This document shows, piece by piece, positions 20,401 to 28,019 of a stretch of DNA of 64,000 nucleotides (positions within the stretch are counted from its first letter, which is position 1; every line of letters starts with the position of its first letter). Location of the stretch: positions 426,656 through 490,655 of the forward strand of contig NZ_JAMZCY010000002.1 of NCBI RefSeq assembly GCF_024519285.1, in the 5' to 3' direction. Made by a program: the position numbers and the translations under genes. The notes below the pieces were generated by a model, which was not told the DNA's origin, ran no database searches, and saw only the letters and a program-made list of their open reading frames with translations. This DNA is from Cohnella sp. WQ 127256. GTDB taxonomy: Bacteria; Bacillota; Bacilli; Paenibacillales; Paenibacillaceae.

Positions 20401-23159
20401 AGGACGAAGACAAGGTTATAAGCAATCTTAATCTTCCGTCAACGGGACCTGGAGGCGAGACGATTGCATGGAGATCTTCCCGTCCCGATGTGATCAATAG
20501 CGAGGGTGTGGTGTCGAAGCCTTCAACCGGACCGAATCAATCTGTGAGGTTAACCGCGGTGATTACGGTCGGTAATCATTCGTATGAGGTGTCGTTCGAT
20601 CTGATTGTTCTTGCCAAAGCCAATCAGAATACAGGTTTAACTTCAGGCCTGTATACCGTTAACGATTCTGAGAGAACGATTCGACAGGTTGAAGCGAATA
20701 CATCGATTCGTTCGTTCATTCAGCATCTTCAACCGGCTGCTGGTGCAACCGTCCGAGTGTATGGCAGCGACGGCATAACGGAAGTTACTCAAGGACGAGT
20801 GGCTTCCGGAATGAAGGCGGTTGTGACGGCGGAAGATGACACGACCCGAAAGGGATATACCATTTTCATCAAGCGTCATTCGAACCTGGCGTACAATCCG
20901 ACAGCCGAAGAAGCAAACCCTACAGGATACCCAGTTGCCAGCGCTTCGTACACAGCTGTGCATTTGAGTCTTCCTAATGCATGGAAGACAATTGATGGAA
21001 TTATCTCTTACACGGATTTTCCACATAATCGCTGGCACAACTACAAGGGAACCCTTCCTGCTCAACCAGGTGTGGAGTGGCTGCAATATGACTTCGGTGA
21101 AAGTAAGATGGTGGATAAGGCGAGTCTTTATTTATTCAAAGATAGTGGGGCAGATGCATTGCCGTCATCCATCGTGGTCAAGTATTTCGACGGTGGGAAT
21201 TGGATTGCAGTCGAGAATCCAGTAAGTTCTCCTGATGGATTTACTGTAGGAATGAATGAAATTACGTTCAATCCAGTGAATACATCGCGAATACGCATAG
21301 AGTTGGGATATAAGGCTGGTACGGTTATAGCCGTGACCGAGACGCAATTCTATGGTCCGAGTTCAGATACGACACTGGCTTCAGGAATTTACGAGGTCGA
21401 CAGCGGAGCGGGATCCGTAAGCAAGGTCGTATACGGTACTGAGGTGCAGCAATTCGCAAGTCGATTAACTGTTGTGGAGGGAGCGGTATTCGGGGTTTAT
21501 GAGAGTGACGGAACGACGCCAGCAACGTCAGGTAGCGTTCAACCGGGTATGATTGTTGTCGTGACGTCGGAAAGCGGAGCGTCTAAGGTGTATTCGATTG
21601 ACGTTCAAGTTCTTCCTACGTGGGCTAGTGGAGCAATTGTAGCCGATCGCGTAACTTCTGATTCCGTGCAGCTTCGGTGGTCGGGAGCAAATGATCCGAT
21701 AACGCAATATAAGATTTACCAGAACGGAGCTGAGCTCTCGTCCGTGACAGGATCCGTTTACGCATATGAAGCTACCGGTTTATCCGCTGCGACCTTGTAT
21801 TCGTTTAAGGTGGAAGCGGGTAACTCCTCCGGTGCCTGGAGCATAGATGGACCGACAGTTACGGTAACGACACTTGCTAAGGACAATGGAAGCAATGGGA
21901 ACGAAGGCAATAACGGAAACGAAGGTAATAACGGCAACGAGGGCAACAACGGAAACAATGGAAACAACGGAAACAACGGAAACAACGGAAACAACGGAAA
22001 CAACACGAATAACGGCAACAACAGCAACGTGAATAGCGGAAACAGTGGAAATCCCCCCGCCATCGCTGAGAAGCCGAAAGTGACCGTGCGAGATGGAATC
22101 GCAATTGTCCAGATTACGGAGGGTCACAACTCTGTCGAAATCTCCAACAGTCAATTGGGTGAGCTTGCTCTTCGGGTAGAATTTGGTCATGCGACGGTTA
22201 ACGTAGATCGCGTCACATTGGATGCTCTGACATCCGGCTTGGGTGCAGGACGCGATGCGTTATTACATTTGAGCGTTGAGCCCGTTAGAGGTAACACGCT
22301 CGGGAAGTCACCGTTAGTCGGCGGAGGAACCGCTAACGTTCGCTTGGTCGGCACCATATATGACGTTCGTTTATCTTTGAATAATGGCGATCAGGAAGTG
22401 GATTGGCAAGGACCCGAAGGCGTGCAAATTGCCCTCCCGTATGTGGCTGCTTCAGCCGATGCAGACTTACTGGGCATGTACTATTTCAACGAAGCGTTGG
22501 GGAAATGGGAATATGTCAGAGGAACGGTGGATACCGCCTCCAATACAGTGAAGGCGGAGGCAAATCGGCCCGGCAAATACGCCATTCTGGAGGTTGACAG
22601 AATTTTCGCTGATATTCCGGCGAACCATTGGGTTGCGCGAGCATTGAAGGTGCTGGCGGCTAAAGGCATCGTTACTGGTATAAGCGAAACGGAGTTTATG
22701 CCGGACAAGCCGACCACAAGAGCGGAGTTTACGGCTCTATTGGTTAGAGCCCTTGGACTGAAGGGGCATGGTACAACGAAATTCCGAGACGTTCCCGAGA
22801 ATGCCTGGTATGCGACCGATATTGCGGCGGCATTCATGGCGGGTTTGATTAACGGATTATCGGAGGCAGAGTTCGATCCGGACGCGATCATTACCCGCGA
22901 GCAAATGGCCGTATTGTTGATGAGGGCTTACGAGTACGTAACCAATGGTCAAAAAGAATGGAACGGCTCGCCGCTAAAATACAAGGATGCCGATCAAATC
23001 TCGGCTTGGGCAAATTCCGCGGTTGGGAAAGCAACGGAGATCGGGCTGGTTCAAGGTCAATCTGACGGCAGATTCGCAGCTCAATCGAAGGCGATTCGAG
23101 CCGAAACGGCTCAAGCGATTATGAATCTGCTTGAACTTCTGAAATCTATAATGAAATAA
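17448..23159 (+). CDS. SLH-anchored multidomain surface glycoside hydrolase-like protein
   Basis: A 1903-residue secreted protein with a strong AGGAGG site. A signal peptide ends near SVAQA (about residue 29). A discoidin-like carbohydrate-binding region follows (about 104-235), then a glycosidase-like helical core (about 510-880) with acidic motifs GFEQNDSGNDWNDS and MWDGSWYRWDMNGG, resembling six-hairpin enzymes. Next come an atrophied bacterial Ig-like region (982-1060), a second discoidin-like module (1144-1303) between two related short beta modules, an FnIII domain (about 1397-1475), an Asn/Gly repeat linker and three C-terminal SLH motifs (from about 1717) that bind secondary cell-wall polymer. 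It is the last gene of the sugar-import operon. It probably cuts a polysaccharide at the cell surface to feed the transporter; the substrate and enzyme family are not assignable by eye. Confidence 0.8.
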   Translation: MRRFKKPFIWMLASLLIYTSLPVSSVAQAEEISRSANIVHDTDNHTVGISNDQLSMQFDYDHKLVISSMKMGGTVEVIDADGVSGSGINTGTAANPNVSASFSFVHSLDGVLRLNDGIISYTDVPRNRWTSYRAGSNWVTSDWVEYDFGSIRKMDSAKLYFWADGGGVKAPQSYAIQYWNGTSWVAAVNQVKSPAVPAGNAVNTVVFDSINTSKIRFMLQHQSKSYSGATEIQVYNGAVDISTISSGADDPRGWEGTQQLAASPTVNIVGNQVVFSDIVYSSDNKVVRETWTINVEADDIRLQLDRAYEDSLTMMNQRSLSFAFQKTAFDVVQRTEDGGSFILLDHNRNIANRFLSGVRIGHALNQLRYPNTKYSFYTTDMDFIDKLNEKTLSISMTSNRNTATKIWRPTVGSRSLIVEHKLNKDDFSFPKGTILPIYVYTNEDFNPVQADAGQLDQVVYSFKAANDTDKYYDLGSIPEGSGLDENMLAQYMQDFGRSNVIDKNVGMADTDVNGMGPYETWWYTVNAIGTQGAGNSANLETLKNFVRVVRDTNYEALGTGKLYARIYDQSPWIHSYLLDTYGQFIAGIVNIYNLTGDEEWLNEVTDMTRNILGWVLDDARDLNKNGIIEGFEQNDSGNDWNDSVFISKVGMENAYANIMLYKGLKDWAEIEEKVLGDKVRSNQYRSRAALIKETLNKDVSDGGFWSPATQSFVYWRDINGNAHDDISHIFTNAYPIIFGMVDDQRAQNIMNGYTEFMQANNLEIFPTQRKAWESARDPWKSFINGGIFLQMTYDMMGAYAKIGDTQKPLAMLKRAVQEYAVDGMWDGSWYRWDMNGGIIKHEAWMSSNVRPASGFYNFIIGLKPQYNRLVLDPMLDPSLNGVTVNYNWRDHPLVVTLHDQNTREIVTNEAVPVEVVWSQLQHNKAYKIVYRDQISGHEEVNYVTSSKDGQASYFIHSSGRHLVTLTEAEPELYIIQFNDIKGTNEDEDKVISNLNLPSTGPGGETIAWRSSRPDVINSEGVVSKPSTGPNQSVRLTAVITVGNHSYEVSFDLIVLAKANQNTGLTSGLYTVNDSERTIRQVEANTSIRSFIQHLQPAAGATVRVYGSDGITEVTQGRVASGMKAVVTAEDDTTRKGYTIFIKRHSNLAYNPTAEEANPTGYPVASASYTAVHLSLPNAWKTIDGIISYTDFPHNRWHNYKGTLPAQPGVEWLQYDFGESKMVDKASLYLFKDSGADALPSSIVVKYFDGGNWIAVENPVSSPDGFTVGMNEITFNPVNTSRIRIELGYKAGTVIAVTETQFYGPSSDTTLASGIYEVDSGAGSVSKVVYGTEVQQFASRLTVVEGAVFGVYESDGTTPATSGSVQPGMIVVVTSESGASKVYSIDVQVLPTWASGAIVADRVTSDSVQLRWSGANDPITQYKIYQNGAELSSVTGSVYAYEATGLSAATLYSFKVEAGNSSGAWSIDGPTVTVTTLAKDNGSNGNEGNNGNEGNNGNEGNNGNNGNNGNNGNNGNNGNNTNNGNNSNVNSGNSGNPPAIAEKPKVTVRDGIAIVQITEGHNSVEISNSQLGELALRVEFGHATVNVDRVTLDALTSGLGAGRDALLHLSVEPVRGNTLGKSPLVGGGTANVRLVGTIYDVRLSLNNGDQEVDWQGPEGVQIALPYVAASADADLLGMYYFNEALGKWEYVRGTVDTASNTVKAEANRPGKYAILEVDRIFADIPANHWVARALKVLAAKGIVTGISETEFMPDKPTTRAEFTALLVRALGLKGHGTTKFRDVPENAWYATDIAAAFMAGLINGLSEAEFDPDAIITREQMAVLLMRAYEYVTNGQKEWNGSPLKYKDADQISAWANSAVGKATEIGLVQGQSDGRFAAQSKAIRAETAQAIMNLLELLKSIMK
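21886..22050 (+). repeat. Asn/Gly-coding short tandem repeats
   Basis: Tandem 9-base units of the AACGGAAAC type encode an NGN-rich flexible linker between the FnIII and C-terminal parts of the surface protein. Repeat number is likely variable between strains. On the reverse strand the repeats create spurious proline/leucine/phenylalanine-rich ORFs. Confidence 0.85.
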
Positions 23160-23192
23160 CATGTTAGCCATATAGCCGCACAAAAATAAAGA

Positions 23193-23242
23193 GCCGTCAG
23201 GGTAACTGCACTTCAGCTTGAAGTTACCTCTGACGGTTTTTC
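23193..23242 (+). terminator. Rho-independent terminator
   Basis: A long interrupted stem: CCGTCAG/CTGACGG plus GGTAACT/AGTTACC, followed by TTTTTCT. It ends the carbohydrate operon. Confidence 0.88.
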
Positions 23243-23284
23243 TCAACATTAGATGGAATATATTCCTAGATCAATAGAGATATA

Positions 23285-23310
23285 ATGGTATAATGAGTGA
23301 ATTATACCAT
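23285..23310. promoter_or_regulatory. Perfect 10-bp inverted repeat containing -10-like sequence
   Basis: ATGGTATAAT-GAGTGA-ATTATACCAT is a perfect 10-6-10 palindrome located 20 bases before the start of the next gene. It contains TATAAT, and another TATAAT lies just upstream. It is most easily read as a repressor operator over the -10 region; no clear -35 box is visible. Confidence 0.5.
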
Positions 23311-23330
23311 GGGACAGGTGATTATCGAGG

Positions 23331-23846
23331 ATGAATCGCTTAACAGAAGAGGCTGCGGCTTCACAGCAGGTACACCAATCGGAAGATGATCCCTTCGCAG
23401 GATTTCCACCTGTAAGAACATTTAGGCTACCGCAAACCGCAAAAATCATCATTCTATTGGCATTAGCAGCGGGGGGTATTGTGTATCTCATCATGAAGTT
23501 CGTGGGTGATGCGGACCCTCAGTCTACTCCAGTGAGAGCTGTTGAGGGCTTCATGAAAGCAGCTCAAAAAAAAGACGCGGATAAAATGTTCAAATTTGTG
23601 TTGATAGAGCCGAGCGATCTACCTGATGGCCAGGACAAGGAAAGCCTAATCGAGGGACAAAGGAAGAGCTTCGAGCAGAATGAAGTCAACATTAACGACT
23701 ATAAGATTGAAGAAGTCGAGGAAACTGGGAATATGGCAAAGGTAAGCGTCTCAATAGAATTAATGATTCAAGAAGAGAAGCAAACAGGACAACATGATTA
23801 CAACTTAACGAAGATAGACGGCAAGTGGTTCATTAAAATGAACTAA
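23331..23846 (+). CDS. Membrane-anchored protein of unknown function (NTF2-like/DUF4878-like)
   Basis: A 171-residue protein. A short cytoplasmic N-terminus is followed by one hydrophobic helix (about residues 38-58, IIILLALAAGGIVYLIMKFV) and an extracellular domain of about 110 residues. The pattern AVEGFMKAAQKKDADKMFKF near the domain start and YNLTKIDGKWFIKMN at the end resembles NTF2-like/DUF4878 lipoproteins. No catalytic residues are recognised. AGGTG lies 10 bases before the ATG. It is a single-gene unit between terminators. Confidence 0.6.
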   Translation: MNRLTEEAAASQQVHQSEDDPFAGFPPVRTFRLPQTAKIIILLALAAGGIVYLIMKFVGDADPQSTPVRAVEGFMKAAQKKDADKMFKFVLIEPSDLPDGQDKESLIEGQRKSFEQNEVNINDYKIEEVEETGNMAKVSVSIELMIQEEKQTGQHDYNLTKIDGKWFIKMN

Positions 23847-23852
23847 ACATGC

Positions 23853-23900
23853 GAAAGCCCTCGACACCACTTCAAAGTGGGAATCGAGGGTTTTCTTTTT
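23853..23900. terminator. Bidirectional terminator
   Basis: The stem GAAAGCCCTCGA/TCGAGGGTTTTC with an inner CCACTT/AAGTGG, T-rich downstream on the plus strand and A-rich upstream, lies between convergent genes and can serve both. Confidence 0.8.
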
Positions 23901-24790
23901 TATACAAGCGCGATGTTCAACTGTAGATCCAATGTCTCTCCAGGGGCAACCATAAGCAGCTCCTTCTTGTCGTTCAACGCTTCATTTAATGCGGTCCAAG
24001 GCTCAACGCAGACGAATGGCTTTCCTTCTACAGACCACAGAACCGCGTAGCGGAATTGTTCGCTGTAGGTCAGTTGGACGCTACGGCGTTGTGACAAGGG
24101 GAAGGTAATTTCTGGTTTACTTGCATCAAGCAGTGCGAAGGACTCCACCTTTCCTTCAAGTTGCAAGGAACCATCGAAGGGCTTGACCTGCTTATCGTTA
24201 TAGTCCAGCATTTTCGTGGCATCTGTACCATAGATAAGATTCTTACCTTCCGTTGCAAAATAGGGATGGAAGCCGGATACCATCGGCATCGCTTGCTCGG
24301 AGTGATTCATATATTGCTGTTCAATCGAGAGGATGCCATCCTTGAGGCGATAAGTAAATCGAAGCTCAAACGCAAATGGATAGACTGCTAAAGTCTCAGC
24401 ATTGCTGTGTAGGGAGAGGGTTATGGAGGCAGAGTCCTCCGTGTTCGTGGCAACAACTTCCCATGGGAAGATACGCGCTACCCCATGATTTTTCATCTGA
24501 TATGTATGGTCATTCCATTCATATTCCCCGTTGACTAACTGCCCAGCGATTGGGAACAATATGGGGATTCCGCCACGAATGTTCGCTTGTGGATTGAGGA
24601 ATGTTTCCCGATCCAGGTACAACAACTCTGTTCCTTGCAGTCTACAGCTCGTAACAATTCCCCCACGTTCAGGACAGATGACAACTGCAGAATCCGTATT
24701 TGCTTCCTTTAGTACATATAGCGGGAATCCATCAGTCTGTTGGTCAATGTGATAGTTTGGATGAGTAGTCAATGGGAATTCCTCCAGCAT
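23900..24790 (-). CDS. Aldose 1-epimerase family protein (LacX/YihR-like)
   Basis: A 296-residue cytoplasmic protein of galactose-mutarotase fold. Visible landmarks are GGIPILFPIAG, NHGVARIFPW with the first conserved His, SGFHPYFA with the second His, and the C-terminal VEPWTALNEA carrying the probable catalytic Glu. The length matches the LacX/YeaD-type subgroup rather than classical GalM (about 340). It should interconvert alpha and beta forms of an aldose or sugar phosphate; the substrate is not deducible. Confidence 0.85.
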   Translation of the reverse strand: MLEEFPLTTHPNYHIDQQTDGFPLYVLKEANTDSAVVICPERGGIVTSCRLQGTELLYLDRETFLNPQANIRGGIPILFPIAGQLVNGEYEWNDHTYQMKNHGVARIFPWEVVATNTEDSASITLSLHSNAETLAVYPFAFELRFTYRLKDGILSIEQQYMNHSEQAMPMVSGFHPYFATEGKNLIYGTDATKMLDYNDKQVKPFDGSLQLEGKVESFALLDASKPEITFPLSQRRSVQLTYSEQFRYAVLWSVEGKPFVCVEPWTALNEALNDKKELLMVAPGETLDLQLNIALV

Positions 24791-24859
24791 CTAATTATTC
24801 GTTTGCACTATTATACCAATAATCATTGCGAGAAATAACTGCATCTCTTGGAATAAACA

Positions 24860-24886
24860 AAAGTCGCTCCACACTCGGGCGACTTT
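24860..24886. terminator. Hairpin, probable terminator
   Basis: AAAGTCGC/GCGACTTT stem with an 11-base loop. Short T-runs occur on both sides, so the direction is unclear. It lies upstream of the epimerase start and downstream of the reverse-strand remnant at 24909-25121. Confidence 0.55.
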
Positions 24887-24908
24887 TAATGTTGTGTAGG
24901 TTAATGTT

Positions 24909-25121
24909 TTAAATCATCATTCCCTGGGAAATGGTGTCGAATGCTGCTTGTTTTTTAGCTTCGTTTTTCTTTGCTTCCTTCACAGCAGCAGAAGAGGGGT
25001 GTAATCCCACATGTCTATCTGATAGACTGAGAGTTCTATCGTTTCTGAAGAGGGTTCGGTTTCTTCACTCTCGGCGCTTACGGGGATAATACCGACAAAA
25101 TTAAGTGATAAGCAACAACAT
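24909..25121 (-). pseudogene. Possible frame-disrupted small secreted-protein gene
   Basis: This 380-base gap has no intact long ORF. On the reverse strand there is coding-like sequence in shifting frames: an ATG at 25121 opening MLLLIT, then in the next frame FVGIIPVSAESEETEPSSET running to TPLLLL, and in a third frame AAVKEAKKNEAKKQAAFDTI and SQGMMI before TAA. Together they could be one small signal-peptide protein with two frameshifts, or chance. I do not recognise a family. Confidence 0.3.
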
Positions 25122-25171
25122 ACACCTCTATCTCGTATAAAGGGGGTATGTAAAAAAAGCTACAAAGGAGA

Positions 25172-26344
25172 GTGGACGCCATATCGTCATTACCGCCTAG
25201 AGGTTCAACAGCGGCGTCGACATTAAATCAGAATCCTTCACCAAGGATTTCATCTCGTAAAAATAAACCTCCGCGCAAGCAAAGATCGTCTATATGGAAA
25301 TTATTCAAGATCTTTGTCGTGACGGGATTTACGATTGCGGTATTGTTCTCTGGCTGGTTTTTCTTAACTCCATCGGGCAATGAATATCGCTTTATGCTTG
25401 CGGATTCATTAATTACGACTCAGCATCGGGAATGGGCCAAATATATTATTGGAGAGAAAGCTTTACGAGAACGTGTTGGTCTTTATGTAAAGCAGTTCGA
25501 AGAGATGGGGGAAGAACGTGATACGCATACGATTCCAGCGGAGCCTGAACAAGGCGGCGTGGTCGTAGATGAGCCGGAGAAGCCTATTTCAATTGAGGAA
25601 ATCGATGGAGAAGGCTATCACGGGTACCTACTTACGGTACAAGATCCGAAGTCAATACGGCTTGTTGTCCCTAACAAGAGAGGGCGGGGCGAGAAGGTTT
25701 CTAGTATGGTGAAGCGGACCGGCGCGATTGCGGGTGTGAATGCAGGCGGATTCTCAGATCCAAATTGGCGAGGAAACGGATTTAAGCCGATTGGATTGGT
25801 TATTAGTGGCGGGAAAATTTTCTACAATGGCCTAGGAAGCAAAAATAGTGTGCAAATCGTCGGTATTGATAAGGATGGCAAAATGCTAGCGGGTAAATAC
25901 TCTGTGGATGAGCTCATTGAACTTGGTGTCTCTGAGGCGGTAAGCTTTTCTCCGCGTATAATCGTGAACGGTAAGGGGCTTATTCCGAATCGTTCACAGG
26001 GCTGGGGAATAGCTCCAAGAACGGTCATGGGGCAGCGTGAAGACGGAGCAATCCTGTTCTTGATGATCGATGGACGTCAGCCTGGATATAGTATAGGTGC
26101 AACTTTATATGATGCGCAGGAAATATTGCTGGCGCATGATGTCGTTATCGCGGCTAATCTGGATGGGGGCTCCTCTACCGTGTTAGTCACGGAAAATGGG
26201 GAGATCGTGAATAAACCTTCCTCCTCTTCGGGAGAAAGATATTTGCCAACGGCATTTCTCGTATTTGAAAATCCAGATACGATTGAAATCCCGAATATCT
26301 GGGCGGGCTTGAAGCCATCGGATATCGATGCGGGAAAATGGTAA
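25172..26344 (+). CDS. Phosphodiester glycosidase family (NAGPA-like) membrane protein
   Basis: A 390-residue protein with a basic cytoplasmic N-terminus, one TM helix (about residues 46-68) and an extracellular domain. The domain has family landmarks AGVNAGGFSDPN, PIGLVISGG, FSPRIIVNGKG, IAPRTVMGQR and the C-terminal ANLDGGSSTVLV, which contains the conserved Asp-Gly-Gly. Relatives remove phosphodiester-linked sugars in exopolysaccharide or wall metabolism. The start is unclear: GTG 25172 is only one base after AAGGAG, whereas an ATA at 25181 would be ideally spaced. Confidence 0.85.
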   Translation: MDAISSLPPRGSTAASTLNQNPSPRISSRKNKPPRKQRSSIWKLFKIFVVTGFTIAVLFSGWFFLTPSGNEYRFMLADSLITTQHREWAKYIIGEKALRERVGLYVKQFEEMGEERDTHTIPAEPEQGGVVVDEPEKPISIEEIDGEGYHGYLLTVQDPKSIRLVVPNKRGRGEKVSSMVKRTGAIAGVNAGGFSDPNWRGNGFKPIGLVISGGKIFYNGLGSKNSVQIVGIDKDGKMLAGKYSVDELIELGVSEAVSFSPRIIVNGKGLIPNRSQGWGIAPRTVMGQREDGAILFLMIDGRQPGYSIGATLYDAQEILLAHDVVIAANLDGGSSTVLVTENGEIVNKPSSSSGERYLPTAFLVFENPDTIEIPNIWAGLKPSDIDAGKW

Positions 26345-26368
26345 GGAAAATCATATGAGAATAGGAAG

Positions 26369-26404
26369 CCCCAGACCCACATGAAACGATGGGTTTGGGG
26401 TTTT
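26369..26404 (+). terminator. Rho-independent terminator
   Basis: An 11-bp stem CCCCAGACCCA/TGGGTTTGGGG (one G-U pair) followed by TTTTG. An apparent LacI-frame ORF extension starts inside this hairpin and is not real. Confidence 0.85.
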
Positions 26405-26423
26405 GATATCGTTTTCCAAGTGA

Positions 26424-26452
26424 TTGACGCGTCACAATACATCGTTTACGAT
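26424..26452 (+). promoter_or_regulatory. SigA promoter with overlapping LacI-type operator
   Basis: TTGACG (26424-26429), a 17-bp spacer and TACGAT (26447-26452). The palindromic ATCGTTTACGAT (26441-26452) covers the -10 box and the end of the spacer. This is the expected place for autoregulation by the LacI-family protein encoded next. Confidence 0.6.
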
Positions 26453-26488
26453 AGATTTGAATGCGCGTTCAGGAATGAGGGTGAGGGC

Positions 26489-27526
26489 TTGAAGAGTGTA
26501 ATCAACTCCTTGGAAATTGCCAAGCTCGCTGGAGTGTCGCGAAGCACGGTTAGTCGGGTCATTAACAACTACTCCAATGTTCCGCCGGAAACCCGTGACA
26601 AGGTTCTAAGAGTCATTGAACAATATCGCTATGTCCCGAATGCTTCGGCACAAGTGCTAGCAGGCAAGAAGACGAAGACGATTGGATTGTTCATGATCGA
26701 GGCGGGTCATGTATCTAGTGATATCCTGTCGAACATGCTTATTGTCAGTGTGATTGAAAATGCTTCTTCACAGGGCTACTATACGTTAACCCACATTATT
26801 AGGGATGCAGAGGATGCGGATAGCATTCGGGGAGTAAAGGATATTTTTTATCAGCGTCGGATTGATGGTGGAATATTTATCGGGGCGGCTAATGATGAGC
26901 CGTTCATCGAGGAACTGATCGCGGAAGGTTACTTTGTCGCGGTCGTTGATCAGAGGCTGTCTGGACGTCACGAACGGAACCGGATCGTGGCTAATTACGA
27001 TAATCACAGCGGCATGCATCAAGCGGTGGAGCACTTGGTGAACTTGAAGCATCAGGAAATCGGACTCATTGGAGGGGATATGAAGAGGTATGCTGGGCCT
27101 TCTAAGCTTGAGGGCTTCTACGCGGCGATGAAGACGAACGATGTGGAGATACAGATGAGATGGATATTGCCCGGCGGGTTCAGCGAAGAGTCCGGTTATG
27201 CTGCGATAAAGGAGTTTATGAAGAAGGGTGAAAATCTCCCAACGGCCATGATTATGGCCAATGATAGTGTGGCTTTTGGTGCGATACGGGCTCTGCAGGA
27301 GCATGGGATTAACGTTCCGAGTGACCTTTCGGTGATTGGATTTGACGATCATGCTCTTAGCTCGCGTTATCAGCCCGCATTGACGACCTTGAGAATAGAT
27401 TTTCGCGAGATGATGGAGCAATTAACGACTTCTTTGATCGAACATATTGAACAACGAGTAACTGAGTTTACCGAGTTTACGGTGGATATGCAAATGATAG
27501 CTCGCGATTCCAGTATGGAAATCTAA
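26489..27526 (+). CDS. LacI-family transcriptional regulator
   Basis: A 345-residue repressor. The TTG start is preceded by GAGGGTGAGG at good spacing and gives a normal N-terminus. The helix-turn-helix reads LEIAKLAGVSRSTVSRVINN with the hinge motif YVPNASAQVLAGKKTKTIG. The remainder is a periplasmic-binding-protein fold with FGAIRALQEHGINVPSDLSV and GFDDHALSSRYQPALTTLRI. It probably binds a sugar or metabolite effector and controls the VOC and SDR genes that follow. Longer versions of the ORF begin inside a terminator and are rejected. Confidence 0.9.
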   Translation: MKSVINSLEIAKLAGVSRSTVSRVINNYSNVPPETRDKVLRVIEQYRYVPNASAQVLAGKKTKTIGLFMIEAGHVSSDILSNMLIVSVIENASSQGYYTLTHIIRDAEDADSIRGVKDIFYQRRIDGGIFIGAANDEPFIEELIAEGYFVAVVDQRLSGRHERNRIVANYDNHSGMHQAVEHLVNLKHQEIGLIGGDMKRYAGPSKLEGFYAAMKTNDVEIQMRWILPGGFSEESGYAAIKEFMKKGENLPTAMIMANDSVAFGAIRALQEHGINVPSDLSVIGFDDHALSSRYQPALTTLRIDFREMMEQLTTSLIEHIEQRVTEFTEFTVDMQMIARDSSMEI

Positions 27527-27563
27527 TCTAATTTGATCTAGATCGAAGAGGAGACTGCTACTC

Positions 27564-28019
27564 ATGACTAATAACGTGCTGGGCAATAACGTCATTACGC
27601 AAATCGGACTTCTAGTTCACGATATTGAGCAAACATCACAAACCTACGCCGAGTTCTTCGGGGTCGAGAAGCCGACCTGGTTCTGGACGGACACGGTTGA
27701 TATCGCGCAGACGGAATATCGAGGAGCGCGATCAGAGGCGCGTGCGAAGCTTGCTTTCTTCGATATGGGCTCGCTCCAGCTGGAGCTTATAGAGCCTGAT
27801 CATAATCCAAGCACCTGGAGAGAATCGTTAGATCAGAATGGTGAGGGGTTTCACCATATTGCCTTTGTTATCGATGGGATGAAGGACAAGATTGCATTGT
27901 TAGAAGCCAAAGGGATGTCTTTATTGCAAAAGGGTGAATATACAGGCGGACGTTACGCTTATATGGATACCTTCAGTCAGTTGAAAGTACTTGTCGAGCT
28001 GCTGGAGAACGATAAATAA
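27564..28019 (+). CDS. VOC-superfamily (glyoxalase/dioxygenase-like) protein
   Basis: A 151-residue cytoplasmic protein with two beta-alpha-beta-beta-beta modules. The first begins ITQIGLLVHDIEQTSQTYAE and the second has GEGFHHIAFVIDGM and ends with LKVLVELLE. Candidate metal ligands are the early Gln/His, the His of HHIAF and the Glu near the C-terminus. It resembles methylmalonyl-CoA epimerase-type or lactoylglutathione lyase-type members. The preceding 16-bp near-palindrome (27533-27548, centred on GATCTAGATC) may be a second operator. Its stop overlaps the SDR start. Confidence 0.8.
   Translation: MTNNVLGNNVITQIGLLVHDIEQTSQTYAEFFGVEKPTWFWTDTVDIAQTEYRGARSEARAKLAFFDMGSLQLELIEPDHNPSTWRESLDQNGEGFHHIAFVIDGMKDKIALLEAKGMSLLQKGEYTGGRYAYMDTFSQLKVLVELLENDK

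Noticed and set aside
21886..22050. CRISPR-like array
   Set aside because: Repeats are 9-base units without spacers and lie inside a coding frame.
21758..22190. Reverse-strand ORFs rich in Pro/Leu/Phe opposite the SLH protein
   Set aside because: They are mirror products of the Asn/Gly-coding tandem repeats and have no ribosome sites.
26381..26488. N-terminal extension of the LacI gene
   Set aside because: It begins inside a terminator hairpin and spans the promoter.
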